Notes: a model not told the origin generated them from the sequence alone. A stretch of DNA of 64,000 bases from Bacteriovoracaceae bacterium (GCA_013141065.1 JABFRR010000003.1:62001-126000); one strand, 5' to 3'; numbered from the stretch's first letter, positions 26,480 to 36,310 are shown. Numbers and translations: made by a program.

Positions 26480-28576
26480 ATGAAATTCACAAAAATTTAT
26501 TCGACGCTTATTTTCGGTTTTTTATTACTGTTGTCCTCTCCATTAAAATCTCAAGAAGTAGAATTAACAAACCTAAGCAATAAGTCTCTACCGATGGAAA
26601 TTCTGGATAACACTTTAAATGGTAAAACTGATATCTACTCTCAGATCGCTAAAGAATTTGACTTAGAATATGAAAATATTGGTAAACGAGAAGCCTTGAG
26701 AGTTTTATCTAATAATGCTCTATCAATAACAGGTGGACTTAATAGTATTGGTTTATCTTATAAAAAGCCATTCGTATCGTTTGGTGTAAGTGTCGATAGA
26801 AACCTGGCACCTGATCTCTATGATGATAAACGATGGATTGTGACAGACACAATGACTATTGATATTGATGCTTCAAAAGTACTAGGGAGCTTAAAAGACT
26901 CCAATGCGATCGACATCTCAGAAAAAAATCTGGCAGCATTTGCGGGTGTGGTCTTTAAAAGAAAATTTACTTGGATTCACTTTGCGAACTCCTATGAAGA
27001 AGGTCTCATGAGAGATTTTCAAAAATTATTTATGCCATTTAACTTAATGAGTTTTGAGAACATAGCAAAACTTGGTTTAAATGAAATGCTCTTTAAAGAA
27101 GATTCTATTTCACTGAAGGCAGGTGGCCTGGTTTCAGCTCCGCTTTATACTGGGATCACTGGTGCTGCCGGAGTATTGGCGAAGTTTGAACGTCTTTCTA
27201 GGGTGGAGATTATTGGTCTTGAAGATAATAGAATCCAAATAAGTTCTGAAAAATCAAAAATAGCTAGCGCCGGAGCCTCGTTATCTATTCAGGCAGATTT
27301 CCTCAAGATTTTAAGACTCACATTACTTTCTTACGATTTTAGTTATGATTTACAATCAAGTTATAAAATATATTTAAATATGTCTCAAATACAACTTAAA
27401 GAAAATGCAATTGAAAGTAATGTAAAAATAGAATTGGCAAAAATTTTTAAAAATAAAGAAGCCGAACTTGTTACAATTGCCCCTTTTTTAATTTCAGAAG
27501 AAAAGAAAATTTCTCAGACTATTAATCATAAATATAATTTTCTCTTGTTGGGCGGACAAAAGAGCTCTAAAACACAACAGATAGAAATAGCTAAAGACGG
27601 CAAAGTTAAAACATTTTTTAGGCATTATTATGAAAAAATGAAATACACAGAAGACGCGGTCTCTAGATTGTTTTCAAGTCTTATTTTTGGACTTACGAAC
27701 TCAGATATTTCTGCCACAAAACTTGCGAGTGATACCAAAAAAGTGACAATTGAATACGATAGCACAAAAAACTTACTAGATTCAAAGAGTGACTTAGATA
27801 TCGGTTTAAAAAATTCAGAAGAACAAAAACTCTCAATGAGTTTTATTAGTGATTTTAAAACCCAAAAAACGAGTGGCAGATCAGGGAAAAAATATAAAGA
27901 GCGTGCGAAGTTTATTTTAGAGAGATTTTCAGGTGTCAATCCAATCGCACTTACAATGATTGATTCAGGAGATTTAAAGGCACCCTTTCATGTTGAAGGA
28001 AAATACCAAGTCAACATCGAAGGAATTAGGTATTTTAATTCACAAAGTGTTGCAAGTATTTTTGATCATTTCGACGGTCTATGTAACGAATACCCAAAAA
28101 GTGGGTTGATTAATTTCCGTAATCTTTTTGATCATTGCAGAAGATCTCTAGAAGACGATTACATCGATTACTTTAAAGATTTGACTCACAATAAAATATC
28201 AGCTGAAGATATTGATAGATGTGAAAAAAAGTCATTTAAATACCTTTTTTCTCCTGGAAAAAAACGTGCCTTTATTAAGAATTGTTTATCTGAAATGAAT
28301 AAATTAAGTAAAGAAGAATGGGTGAGAGTGCCATTGTGGCAATTAAAGAATCTCTCAACTAACATCGTTAATAATAGTTATAGCAAGGTTCATTATTTTA
28401 ACTTATTTGGTGTTCAAAATGTATTTTTCTATGGAACTTTCAAGGCCAATACCAAAGAAGGCAATGCATTCACTACAAGTTTCCACGAAGGATCTTTCAA
28501 AGGTCTGGGAGCTGTAGACCATTATATGCGAGTTGAAAATCTTCGCTCTCCAGCTTCTATCGTAATTGATCAGTAG
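26480..28576 (+). CDS. 698-aa exported protein, unknown
   Basis: A signal peptide is evident (MKFTKIYSTLIFGFLLLL, cleavage near LKSQE). The mature protein has mixed alpha/beta composition, several Lys/Ser-rich strands between residues 200 and 480, and a Cys-containing C-terminal half (DHFDGLCNEYPKSG, FDHCRRSLEDDY, then CEKKSFKYLFSPGKK). No domain is recognised. The next two genes on the same strand also encode small exported proteins of unknown function. A sigma-28-like sequence precedes it. It sits between the two halves of the lipid locus without an evident role there. Confidence 0.55.
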   Translation: MKFTKIYSTLIFGFLLLLSSPLKSQEVELTNLSNKSLPMEILDNTLNGKTDIYSQIAKEFDLEYENIGKREALRVLSNNALSITGGLNSIGLSYKKPFVSFGVSVDRNLAPDLYDDKRWIVTDTMTIDIDASKVLGSLKDSNAIDISEKNLAAFAGVVFKRKFTWIHFANSYEEGLMRDFQKLFMPFNLMSFENIAKLGLNEMLFKEDSISLKAGGLVSAPLYTGITGAAGVLAKFERLSRVEIIGLEDNRIQISSEKSKIASAGASLSIQADFLKILRLTLLSYDFSYDLQSSYKIYLNMSQIQLKENAIESNVKIELAKIFKNKEAELVTIAPFLISEEKKISQTINHKYNFLLLGGQKSSKTQQIEIAKDGKVKTFFRHYYEKMKYTEDAVSRLFSSLIFGLTNSDISATKLASDTKKVTIEYDSTKNLLDSKSDLDIGLKNSEEQKLSMSFISDFKTQKTSGRSGKKYKERAKFILERFSGVNPIALTMIDSGDLKAPFHVEGKYQVNIEGIRYFNSQSVASIFDHFDGLCNEYPKSGLINFRNLFDHCRRSLEDDYIDYFKDLTHNKISAEDIDRCEKKSFKYLFSPGKKRAFIKNCLSEMNKLSKEEWVRVPLWQLKNLSTNIVNNSYSKVHYFNLFGVQNVFFYGTFKANTKEGNAFTTSFHEGSFKGLGAVDHYMRVENLRSPASIVIDQ

Positions 28577-28679
28577 TTTAAGTTTGAACATATCGCTCAA
28601 CAATTGATCTTGGCTAGGCAATTCTTTTCATTTAGTTTTTTTAGAGAACGTATTATAGGATATTAGCTGGAGAAAGCTA

Positions 28680-29678
28680 ATGTCTAAATTGTGTCTATTT
28701 TTAGTTTTAACATGGCCCTTGTTAGCATTTAGCTATGAAATTGACAATTTTACACTTCGATATAAAGAATTACCGAATGCACTCAGTATAATTGATAAAG
28801 AGGTTAATGAGCGGCTAGATCGTGCAGCAAAAGAACATTCAAAAGAAACTCAAGGTTGTAATCAATCGACTATTATTTCTTTTGTGAACAGTGAGTTCCA
28901 AGGATTAATTATTGGTGCGATAGAGTCCTGGGTAACAAATAATCCAAATATTAAAAAGCATGATATTAATTTAGATAAGTCTGTTTATAAATCTCGATCT
29001 ATGAAAGATAAGCTGCAAGGCGGAGTGCTTTCTAGTTTTGGACTCAATTCTACAATTAATCTCAATGGTTTTTACGTCGGGGTTGATAAACTAGGCCATT
29101 TTTTTGATCAAGGTTATGCTCAGTATTCAATAGCACACTTGGAAGGTAAAGGTGTTGAAGCCGCGTTAAAGCGAGGGGTCTCACAGGAAGAAACTTATCT
29201 TGGTTGGTCAACAACGGGAATTAAGTCATATGGTGACTTAGCTGCAAATTATTCTGGTATGACTTTTTGGAGTAATTTAACAGGTGGAAAAAAACCAATT
29301 TTTACATGTAAAAATAATCAATGGGAAAAAGTGCGAGATTTTAGTTTTGCTGACTATGTCGATTCTTCATGGGATGAAGCTATCAATTGTTCAGTTTATA
29401 AAACAGATAGCCTTAATGAAGTAATTCAAAAAAATTTAACGGCACTTGAAAATCAATCCCCTGATAAAAAATTTCTATGTCCGGTTGACAGTTTGGCATG
29501 CCAAAATTTTCAAAAAAAATATCCTCAGGATATTTTACCATTTATCATCTCGCCTCAATGTTTAGTAAAAAATGACATTCCACTCGAAGCCGCAAGTTGC
29601 AAAAGTAAATTGAATGAGCGTTTGGTTTCAGAAAAATTTACTCGTTTTTGTGAAACAATTATTGAGAAATTAAAATGA
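28680..29678 (+). CDS. exported protein with DKLGHFF motif, unknown
   Basis: A 332-aa product with a signal peptide (MSKLCLFLVLTWPLLAFS). The central region GVDKLGHFFDQGYAQYS resembles the D-K-x-x-H motif seen near the start of DUF2279-type periplasmic proteins; the similarity is only local. Residues about 160-205 (YLGWSTTGIKSYGDLAANYSG) look like a conserved core. The C-terminal third has six Cys, probably in disulfides. GGAG precedes the ATG. The next gene overlaps its stop (ATGA), so the two are co-transcribed. Confidence 0.5.
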   Translation: MSKLCLFLVLTWPLLAFSYEIDNFTLRYKELPNALSIIDKEVNERLDRAAKEHSKETQGCNQSTIISFVNSEFQGLIIGAIESWVTNNPNIKKHDINLDKSVYKSRSMKDKLQGGVLSSFGLNSTINLNGFYVGVDKLGHFFDQGYAQYSIAHLEGKGVEAALKRGVSQEETYLGWSTTGIKSYGDLAANYSGMTFWSNLTGGKKPIFTCKNNQWEKVRDFSFADYVDSSWDEAINCSVYKTDSLNEVIQKNLTALENQSPDKKFLCPVDSLACQNFQKKYPQDILPFIISPQCLVKNDIPLEAASCKSKLNERLVSEKFTRFCETIIEKLK

Positions 29679-30052
29679 AAAAAATAATTATCATACTTCT
29701 GGCCTTAGTTTCAACACCGACTTATACAAGTGTTGAATTTCAAAATCCCTATAAAAACTTTCATACTTGTTTCAAAGATAACGATTCATTGGTAAGAAGT
29801 TGTTTAAAAAAAGATTTTCAAATTGAATTTACGATTTCAGAAATACAAAAATTGATTACTTATTTTAAAGATGCACAAATTGTCTATCAAGAGAGCTGTC
29901 CTGCTGAGCTGCTCTTGAAAATTCCTAATTATAAAAAAGAGAATTTACGTCTATGGTGTGCTGTTTTGACCCAGAGATTGGATAATTTCAATGTCATATT
30001 TTTTCAAGATTCTGAGAAAAAACTAAAAGATATTAGATTTCTCGTAAAGTAA
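29675..30052 (+). CDS. small exported protein, unknown
   Basis: A 125-aa product with a signal peptide (MKKIIIILLALVSTPTY) and a short soluble domain with four Cys, probably two disulfides. It starts within the stop of the preceding gene by a 4-bp overlap. No family is recognised. It converges with oleD after 7 bp. Confidence 0.5.
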   Translation: MKKIIIILLALVSTPTYTSVEFQNPYKNFHTCFKDNDSLVRSCLKKDFQIEFTISEIQKLITYFKDAQIVYQESCPAELLLKIPNYKKENLRLWCAVLTQRLDNFNVIFFQDSEKKLKDIRFLVK

Positions 30053-30059
30053 TTAATAT

Positions 30060-31055
30060 CTATTTCATAGAAGTAAACAATCGATCAAGACCTTCTTCAA
30101 TCGAAAATTGGGGCTTATATCCCAAATCAATTTCCAAGTTATGATGATTATAATAGTGGTTTAATCCTAACTGCATGGCCACAAACCGAGTTATTGGTGG
30201 ATCTACTCTATAAAGTTTAAAGAGACCAAGCACATTTTCTATTATATAGCCTATGACATAAGCCTTTTTAAAAGAGATATGTTTTGTGATGGGCCCAAGG
30301 CCTGATCTTCTCAGGATTTCATTGGTAAATTCCCAAAGTTTAATTGGCCCTTGGCCGATGAAATAGGCACGTCCTGCGATTTTAGAAGTAGGACTTAATT
30401 CTTTAAGTGCTTTTAAATGTATATAAGACGCGTTTTCAACATAAGTGACGTCGACTAAATTTGATCCATCTCCAATAATTTTTAATCTTTTTTTTCTTGC
30501 TGCCTTAATCACTCTAGGGACAAGATTTTGATCTCCCGGCCCGAAAATAAGGTGAGGACGTAAGGCGACAGTTGAAAACTCTGGAGAGTTAGCATTTAAG
30601 ATATTTTTTTCGGCAATCGCTTTAGTTTCGGCGTATGAACTGTAGTATTTTTTTGGGTAAGGAGTACTTTCATCAACACCCATTAGATCATCACTTCCGA
30701 ATGCGACACTCGGTGTGCTTGTATAAACACATTTTTTTATTTTATGAAACAGACAAGCTTCAATAACATTATTCGTTCCAGTAACATTAGTTTCAAAAAA
30801 GTCTTCGTAACGCCCCCACATTCCGACTAGAGAAGCAGTATGTATAACCGCGTCCATTCCACTAAGAGCGTTTAAAACATCTTGTTTGTTCGTCAGATTT
30901 CCAAGAATTTGTTTTACATTATATTGCTCTAAAATGTCGTGATGACTTCTTGAAAAACTATAAATTTCAAATCCACCATCTAAAAAAAGATCACGGGCAA
31001 TATAACTTCCCAAGAATCCGCCCGCACCAGTAATAAGGACTTTAGTGAGTTTCAT
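30060..31055 (-). CDS. oleD: OleD-like 2-alkyl-3-ketoacid reductase
   Basis: A 331-aa extended SDR (3-beta-HSD/epimerase type). The NADP site TGAGGFLGSYIARDL is at the N-terminus and YSSYAETKAIAEK holds the Y-x3-K pair. In the olefin pathway OleD reduces the 2-alkyl-3-ketoacid made by OleA to the 2-alkyl-3-hydroxyacid. It is the last gene of the operon and overlaps oleC by 14 bp. The family alone is broad; the specific call rests on its place after oleA, oleB and oleC. Confidence 0.85.
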   Translation of the reverse strand: MKLTKVLITGAGGFLGSYIARDLFLDGGFEIYSFSRSHHDILEQYNVKQILGNLTNKQDVLNALSGMDAVIHTASLVGMWGRYEDFFETNVTGTNNVIEACLFHKIKKCVYTSTPSVAFGSDDLMGVDESTPYPKKYYSSYAETKAIAEKNILNANSPEFSTVALRPHLIFGPGDQNLVPRVIKAARKKRLKIIGDGSNLVDVTYVENASYIHLKALKELSPTSKIAGRAYFIGQGPIKLWEFTNEILRRSGLGPITKHISFKKAYVIGYIIENVLGLFKLYRVDPPITRFVAMQLGLNHYYNHHNLEIDLGYKPQFSIEEGLDRLFTSMK

Positions 31056-32688
31056 GGGCCTCTATTTCTTCTTTAAGTTTTTGGCGATCAATTTTAATAT
31101 TGTGTCTCACATCTACTGGAAAATGTTTACTGAGATAAATTTTTTGTATCATTTGAGTGTGAGGATATTTTTTAGCTATTTTCAATAATTCTTGCTCGAA
31201 GGCTGAGCGTTCTTTTCCAGATAAATAAAGCCCATCTTTACGTTCAATCACAATTACTGGCTCTTGCTCTCCGAGGGGGCCAAGTCCCACCAAGGCACTT
31301 CTTTTCACATCTGGGTGTTGATTGAATATGGCCTCGCAAGATATTGGAGTTAAGAGACCGTGCTCTTTCGTTTCTACTCGGTGAGCTTTTCTGCCTAAAA
31401 ACCAAATATTTCCTTGAAGGTCAATATAGCCGATGTCACCCATACGGTGCCAAAAGTGTTCACCATCACTAATTTTTGCTTCTTTAGTTTTTAGTGGTAA
31501 ATCAAAATACTCTTTTGTGACAGTCGGTCCTTTGACAATAATTTCTCCAATTTCCATGGGAGATAATTGATGGGCCTGTCTCAAGTTCTCAATAATATCA
31601 TCAGAAATTCTAATGATTTTAACTTGCATTCCAAAAACGGGTAAACCGTTACAAGTACCAATCCCTTTTTCAGTCTGAGAGGCAGTATTTTTTAAAATAT
31701 AGTCCCCATTAATATGACTGACGGGAAGTGCCTCAGTTGCACCATACGGAGTGTAAGTCGTTCCGTTTGGAAGCAGATTTTTAAATTTACGATGAATGCT
31801 TACAGAGACAGGAGCCCCGAACATGACAACGTATTTAATACTGGGAAGAATAATATCTTTTTTTAAACAATAATCCGCCACTCTTTCCCAAATTGCTGGA
31901 GATCCGGCGACAAAAGTGGGTGAGCAGTCTTTGATGTTTTGAATAATTTTCTTAGGATCACATTCTCCTGGTTTACTTGGATCCATATCAGGAATACAAC
32001 TTGTCATTCCCATAGCAATTGTGAAAAGTGCAAATAGGGGAAATCCAGGCATGTCTATATCTGAGTCGCTCAGGCCATACATATCTTGCAGCATTGTAGT
32101 CTGATTTTCAAAAATTCCATGACTATAAACCACTCCTTTAGGGGCACCGGTACCTCCTGAAGTAAATAATATAGCTGCAGTCTCATCACTTTCGAAATCA
32201 CAGCTTTCAAATGTTTGAATTTTTTCTTTTTTTAATTCTGCCAGACTGATCATTTTTCCCCATGATCTTTTGGCAGTTGTGACATTAAACTTAATGGATT
32301 TAAAATTATTAAAAAATAATAATCGAGCAAAATGAACTTCTTTTTCTGCAATGAGTGCAACTGGAGAAGCCTCTTTAATGCATTTAAGTAAATTCTTTCG
32401 TCCCATTCCGGGATCGATAAAAACGGGAATAACACCAAGCTTGAATAAAGCAAAAGTCATTGCAGAAAAATCAAGACTGGGTTTCAAAAATAAAAGTGTC
32501 TTGTCACCTTTTTTTAAGCCTAGTTTTTTTAATCCGATGGCAAATTTGTTTGAGCGGATTTCCAATTCCTTAAAAGTTAAGCTGTCATAAAAATAATTCT
32601 GTGTCTCTTTTTGCCAAATAGGAAACAATACTGCTTTTTTATTGGGATTTATTTTTGAAAAATTTGTTAACCGATGAGCAATATTCAT
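31042..32688 (-). CDS. oleC: OleC-like beta-lactone synthetase (ANL family)
   Basis: A 548-aa ANL-superfamily enzyme with the adenylation loop TSGGTGAPKGVVYSHG and the later GDIGYIDLQGNIWFLGR region. OleC adenylates the 2-alkyl-3-hydroxyacid and closes it to a cis-beta-lactone. The start codon overlaps the stop of oleB (TAATG), giving tight translational coupling. Without context it could be read as a fatty acyl-AMP ligase; the neighbours make OleC by far the best reading. Confidence 0.87.
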   Translation of the reverse strand: MNIAHRLTNFSKINPNKKAVLFPIWQKETQNYFYDSLTFKELEIRSNKFAIGLKKLGLKKGDKTLLFLKPSLDFSAMTFALFKLGVIPVFIDPGMGRKNLLKCIKEASPVALIAEKEVHFARLLFFNNFKSIKFNVTTAKRSWGKMISLAELKKEKIQTFESCDFESDETAAILFTSGGTGAPKGVVYSHGIFENQTTMLQDMYGLSDSDIDMPGFPLFALFTIAMGMTSCIPDMDPSKPGECDPKKIIQNIKDCSPTFVAGSPAIWERVADYCLKKDIILPSIKYVVMFGAPVSVSIHRKFKNLLPNGTTYTPYGATEALPVSHINGDYILKNTASQTEKGIGTCNGLPVFGMQVKIIRISDDIIENLRQAHQLSPMEIGEIIVKGPTVTKEYFDLPLKTKEAKISDGEHFWHRMGDIGYIDLQGNIWFLGRKAHRVETKEHGLLTPISCEAIFNQHPDVKRSALVGLGPLGEQEPVIVIERKDGLYLSGKERSAFEQELLKIAKKYPHTQMIQKIYLSKHFPVDVRHNIKIDRQKLKEEIEAHETH

Positions 32689-33569
32689 TATGAGTTCGCA
32701 ATAAAATTTTCAATTTCGTTAATTACTTCTGAGTTTTTATCTTCAAGCAGGTAATGACCTGCATCTTTATAGGTTTTAACTTTTGCATGAGGAAAAAAAT
32801 CAAGCCATTTTTTTTGAAAGTTCATAGTGAAACAAAAATCTTTTTCACCCCAAAGTATTAGTACAGGAACTTTAAGAGTTTTTAATTTTTCTTCTATATC
32901 ACTTAGAGTTTTATAAGTTGGATGTGCATCATTCATCGGAATGTCTCGGACGAATTTAGCGGTCGCTATTCGCGACTGAAAACTATCATAAGGTAAAAGA
33001 TAGCCTTTTTTCACAACGGATGGAAGTTTTTTTGTCACGGCCATAGTCGTAGCGGGCCCTGCAAAACCATTAAATGTTCGAATAAACCATTCACCAACTG
33101 GATTTCTTAAAATGTTAATTCGAAAAGGGATTTCAAGGGATTTAAAAGCTGCAGTATTCATAACAATAATTTTTGAAATGAGTTCAGGGTGTCTGGTTGC
33201 AAAACCCATCCCAATAGCTCCCCCCCAATCATGTAAGACAAGTGTGATTTTAGTAAGCCCTAAGTCTTTTACTAAGGATTCAATATTCAAAATATGATTA
33301 TTTAATGTGTAGTCATAATCTTGAGGTTTATCTGACAAACCACAACCGAGGTGATCAGGAACAATCACACGCTTTGATTTTGATGAAAAATAAGTAGCGA
33401 GCTTACGATAAAAAAATGACCATGTAGGATTTCCATGAAGCATTAGCATCGCTTCGCCGGGGATCAAGGATTCTCCTTGATCGATATAATGAAGTCGATC
33501 TTTATTAAGTAATAAATAATTTGAAGCGAAAGGATATTCAGTTTTTAATTCTTGAGGGATCATTACCAT
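32688..33569 (-). CDS. oleB: OleB-like beta-lactone decarboxylase (alpha/beta hydrolase)
   Basis: A 293-aa alpha/beta hydrolase of the haloalkane-dehalogenase-like group. The nucleophile elbow is LHDWGG with Asp114, the same residue type as described for OleB; the oxyanion-side HGNPTW and the late GHYLLED His region are present. OleB opens the beta-lactone and releases CO2, giving the long-chain cis-olefin. It is a separate gene here rather than fused to OleC, as in Xanthomonas-type clusters. It overlaps oleA by 7 bp. Confidence 0.87.
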   Translation of the reverse strand: MVMIPQELKTEYPFASNYLLLNKDRLHYIDQGESLIPGEAMLMLHGNPTWSFFYRKLATYFSSKSKRVIVPDHLGCGLSDKPQDYDYTLNNHILNIESLVKDLGLTKITLVLHDWGGAIGMGFATRHPELISKIIVMNTAAFKSLEIPFRINILRNPVGEWFIRTFNGFAGPATTMAVTKKLPSVVKKGYLLPYDSFQSRIATAKFVRDIPMNDAHPTYKTLSDIEEKLKTLKVPVLILWGEKDFCFTMNFQKKWLDFFPHAKVKTYKDAGHYLLEDKNSEVINEIENFIANS

Positions 33570-34594
33570 TTTACTCCTAACATAATTGAACTTAGTCCTG
33601 AGCCAATACCTAATAAGGCAAGATTATCACCTTTATTAATATGCCCCTCTTCAAAGGCCATCATCATGGTAATGGGCAGAGCACTTGAGCCGGTATTTCC
33701 AAGTGTCGGATAAGTTCGATATGTTTTTATATGATTTAATTCGAGGGATTCAATTGAAAGTTTTTCATGTGCTGATCCCACTTGGTGAGTGAGAACCATA
33801 TTGATGTCGTCTGGAGTCCACAAAAGTTCTTCTCGTGCTTTAGCCCAAGTCAGTTGGCCCAGCTTAATTCCATACTTAAGTAATTCCTCAGAATCAGTTT
33901 CCATTATAAGTGAATGTGTATTGCCATCACCGCGACAAAGATGATTGGCACTCGAGTCTGTTTTCACCGCTCCACCGAGAATACTTGGTGAATCAGGAGA
34001 CAGTGATTTGTGCGTGAGCATTATAGCAGTTGCTGCTGAACCTATGGTGAGGTTGGCTATGAATTTTTTAATCGACTTGCGATCAATATTTGGATTATTA
34101 AGCAATTCATGAATGGTTTGTTCTAATAAAGGCCCACCATTTTCACCTGAGACAATTAAAGCAGATTGAATCATTCCAGATTCAATCATCTGACCGGCCA
34201 CCACCAAAGAATTAATTACTCCCAAACAGGCATTCGAAAGATCAAAAATCATAGCAGAGTCACTTAAACCTAAATTGGCATGAACTACCGAAGCTGTTGC
34301 AGGTTCTAGAAAATCTCGGCAAACAGAAGCGTGAATAAGTAAATCTATTTGATGTGGCTTTATTTGAGATTTTTTTAAACATTTTTTAGCGGCCATGGTT
34401 GAAAGATCAGATGGCCTTGTCCCTGGTGCCCACATACGGCGTTCTTTAATCCCAGTCATGAGCTCAAGTCTTCCTTCGGGAAGTTTTAATTTTGTGTAGA
34501 GAGGAGCTAGTCTCATTTCAATGTCAGTTGAAGAGACAATTGTGTCTGAAAGGTAATAATCAAAACTTTCGATGACGACATTTTTAAATTTCAT
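33563..34594 (-). CDS. oleA: OleA-like head-to-head acyl-CoA condensing enzyme
   Basis: A 343-aa thiolase-fold enzyme of the KAS III group. Catalytic Cys123 (SNACLGV), His270 (THQVG) and Asn300 (GNTGSS) form the triad. Glu97 lies 26 residues before the Cys, which is the spacing of the OleA glutamate that distinguishes it from FabH. OleA condenses two acyl thioesters head to head to a 2-alkyl-3-ketoacid. It starts within the stop of the flavoprotein gene (ATGA) and is followed by oleB, oleC and oleD. In this locus the acyl donor may come from the dedicated ACP rather than from CoA; that is inference. Confidence 0.9.
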   Translation of the reverse strand: MKFKNVVIESFDYYLSDTIVSSTDIEMRLAPLYTKLKLPEGRLELMTGIKERRMWAPGTRPSDLSTMAAKKCLKKSQIKPHQIDLLIHASVCRDFLEPATASVVHANLGLSDSAMIFDLSNACLGVINSLVVAGQMIESGMIQSALIVSGENGGPLLEQTIHELLNNPNIDRKSIKKFIANLTIGSAATAIMLTHKSLSPDSPSILGGAVKTDSSANHLCRGDGNTHSLIMETDSEELLKYGIKLGQLTWAKAREELLWTPDDINMVLTHQVGSAHEKLSIESLELNHIKTYRTYPTLGNTGSSALPITMMMAFEEGHINKGDNLALLGIGSGLSSIMLGVKW

Positions 34595-36027
34595 GAGTCT
34601 CCTTGGAGGACATGGAGATTGGCCATTGAAATACCTGAGAGCATGGAGCCGACAATTCCTAAAAATCCTTGATCAGTTCCACAAATAAAAAGTCCATCAA
34701 TGGGAGTTTTTCCATTGCGACTTTTATCAGACGAGCCATAAACCACGCCACCATAATGTGAGGTGTATCTTTTGATGGTCGTTGGAGTGAATATGTCTTT
34801 AAAGAGAATTTGGTAATCTTGATTTAGGCCTGAAGCACTTAATATCTTTTTTGCATTTAAGAAAACTTGTTCTTTGGCTTCCAAGTATTGTTCTTTGTTA
34901 GGCCCCATTTTTAATTGATTCCATAATTCAAAATTAGCAATATTGGTGACTCTTAAGACACCTTCGCTGTAATCATCATTATAGGTATTATTGTTTTGAT
35001 AATTAAAATTATTGGGAAAACATAAAACACCACTTTCTCTATCAAACAAAGTTGTTGGGCTTTGGTAGAGATATTCGGGTCTGTTGTTATAAAAAATGAT
35101 GGTGGCATCTATTCCAAGTTCTTTAGGCTTTTTATCTGTGATGAGGATACTTTCACAAAAAGTAAGCTTGCCGATATTAGGTTTTGGATACTTTTTAAAA
35201 AAATCGCTATCGTTTACAACATCAAATGTTTCGGGAAGCCCCATGCTGGAGAGAATTTTATCACAGTAGATAATTTCATTATCGTTAATCTCAACACCGA
35301 TTATCTTATTGTTTTCTGTTAAGATTTTACTCACACAGGCCTTGTAGCGAATACTTGCACCTAGGCTTTCAAGTTTTTGGTGTAAGAGATTAATGATGGT
35401 CCGCACTCCGCCTTCGGGGCGGGAAAATCCTTCGAGGAAGATACTTTTAAACATGATGACAAATTGAGAAAAATCCATGTCATTTTCCCAAGCACTTCCA
35501 TAAATTAACAGTGGGCAAAAAATCATTTCTACCAAAGATTCATTAGAAATAAAATGGCGTACAACTGTTTTGGCCATTACTGTTTCATTGTTTAAATTCA
35601 CTTCATCAAAGTTTTTTACATGATTAAGTAAATTGATAAAACCATCTACTTGATCGGGGAAAAGCTCATTGATTTCTTGAACTAGACAATTAATGTCATT
35701 GGTAAATTTTAATTTTTTGTCGGGAAATGAGATGAGTGAATAATTTTGTGGAGAAAGCTTGAAGTCATCATAAGGAATTCGCAGCTGCTTCATTAATTTA
35801 TTAAAAGGCTTACCTTTATCTTTAGGTCCTACAAAATTAGTGAGAGCGTGAAGACCTACATCAAATTTGCGTTTACCTCGGGCGTAATATGAATTGAGGC
35901 CTCCGGAAATTGTATGACGTTCTAAGATCAATACTTTTTTATCATACATGGCAAGCCGAATGCCGGAAGCAAGTCCCGACATTCCAGCGCCGATAACAAT
36001 ACAATCGTATTTCTCAGATGATGACAT
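34591..36027 (-). CDS. CrtI/CrtISO-like FAD oxidoreductase (copy 2)
   Basis: A 478-aa flavoprotein paralogous to the one at 21987-23426. The FAD motif is VIGAGMSGLASGIRLA, followed by LILERHTISGGLNSY and FDVGLHALT. The C-terminal FAD contact is FICGTDQGFLGIVGSMLSG. It lies between the ACP and oleA genes (5-bp gap and 4-bp overlap), so it very probably acts on the acyl chain before condensation, adding, removing or isomerising double bonds. Such phytoene-desaturase-like genes beside KAS and ACP genes also occur in the clusters proposed for ladderane lipids. The reaction is not known. Confidence 0.78.
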   Translation of the reverse strand: MSSSEKYDCIVIGAGMSGLASGIRLAMYDKKVLILERHTISGGLNSYYARGKRKFDVGLHALTNFVGPKDKGKPFNKLMKQLRIPYDDFKLSPQNYSLISFPDKKLKFTNDINCLVQEINELFPDQVDGFINLLNHVKNFDEVNLNNETVMAKTVVRHFISNESLVEMIFCPLLIYGSAWENDMDFSQFVIMFKSIFLEGFSRPEGGVRTIINLLHQKLESLGASIRYKACVSKILTENNKIIGVEINDNEIIYCDKILSSMGLPETFDVVNDSDFFKKYPKPNIGKLTFCESILITDKKPKELGIDATIIFYNNRPEYLYQSPTTLFDRESGVLCFPNNFNYQNNNTYNDDYSEGVLRVTNIANFELWNQLKMGPNKEQYLEAKEQVFLNAKKILSASGLNQDYQILFKDIFTPTTIKRYTSHYGGVVYGSSDKSRNGKTPIDGLFICGTDQGFLGIVGSMLSGISMANLHVLQGDS

Positions 36028-36032
36028 ATTTT

Positions 36033-36284
36033 TTATTGATTAAATTTTGGTGCAAGATAATCAACACATGATTGCATCGTCGCAAGTCTTGGGTAATCTT
36101 CTTGGGGGACTTCAATCTTATGGCGTTTTTTTAATTCCATAACGATATCTAAAAAATCCATTGAATCTAAATCTAATTGTTCACGTAAAGCAATTTCATC
36201 ACTAATACCAGTGACATCGTCATCAAGAGCAATATCGGCAATAATATCTAAAACTTTTGATCTGACTTCTGTGTTTGTTAACAT
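36033..36284 (-). CDS. dedicated acyl carrier protein
   Basis: An 83-aa ACP with the phosphopantetheine site Ser41 in DLDSMDFLDIV. It differs from a housekeeping AcpP by its Met after the Ser and its Lys/Arg-containing helix III region. It has an AGGAGAAAG ribosome site and is followed 5 bp later by the flavoprotein gene. It probably carries the growing chain made by the adjacent ketosynthase and the FabG/FabZ/FabI-like enzymes. Confidence 0.9.
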   Translation of the reverse strand: MLTNTEVRSKVLDIIADIALDDDVTGISDEIALREQLDLDSMDFLDIVMELKKRHKIEVPQEDYPRLATMQSCVDYLAPKFNQ

Positions 36285-36310
36285 AACTTTCTCCTAATTT
36301 TGATCATGAC

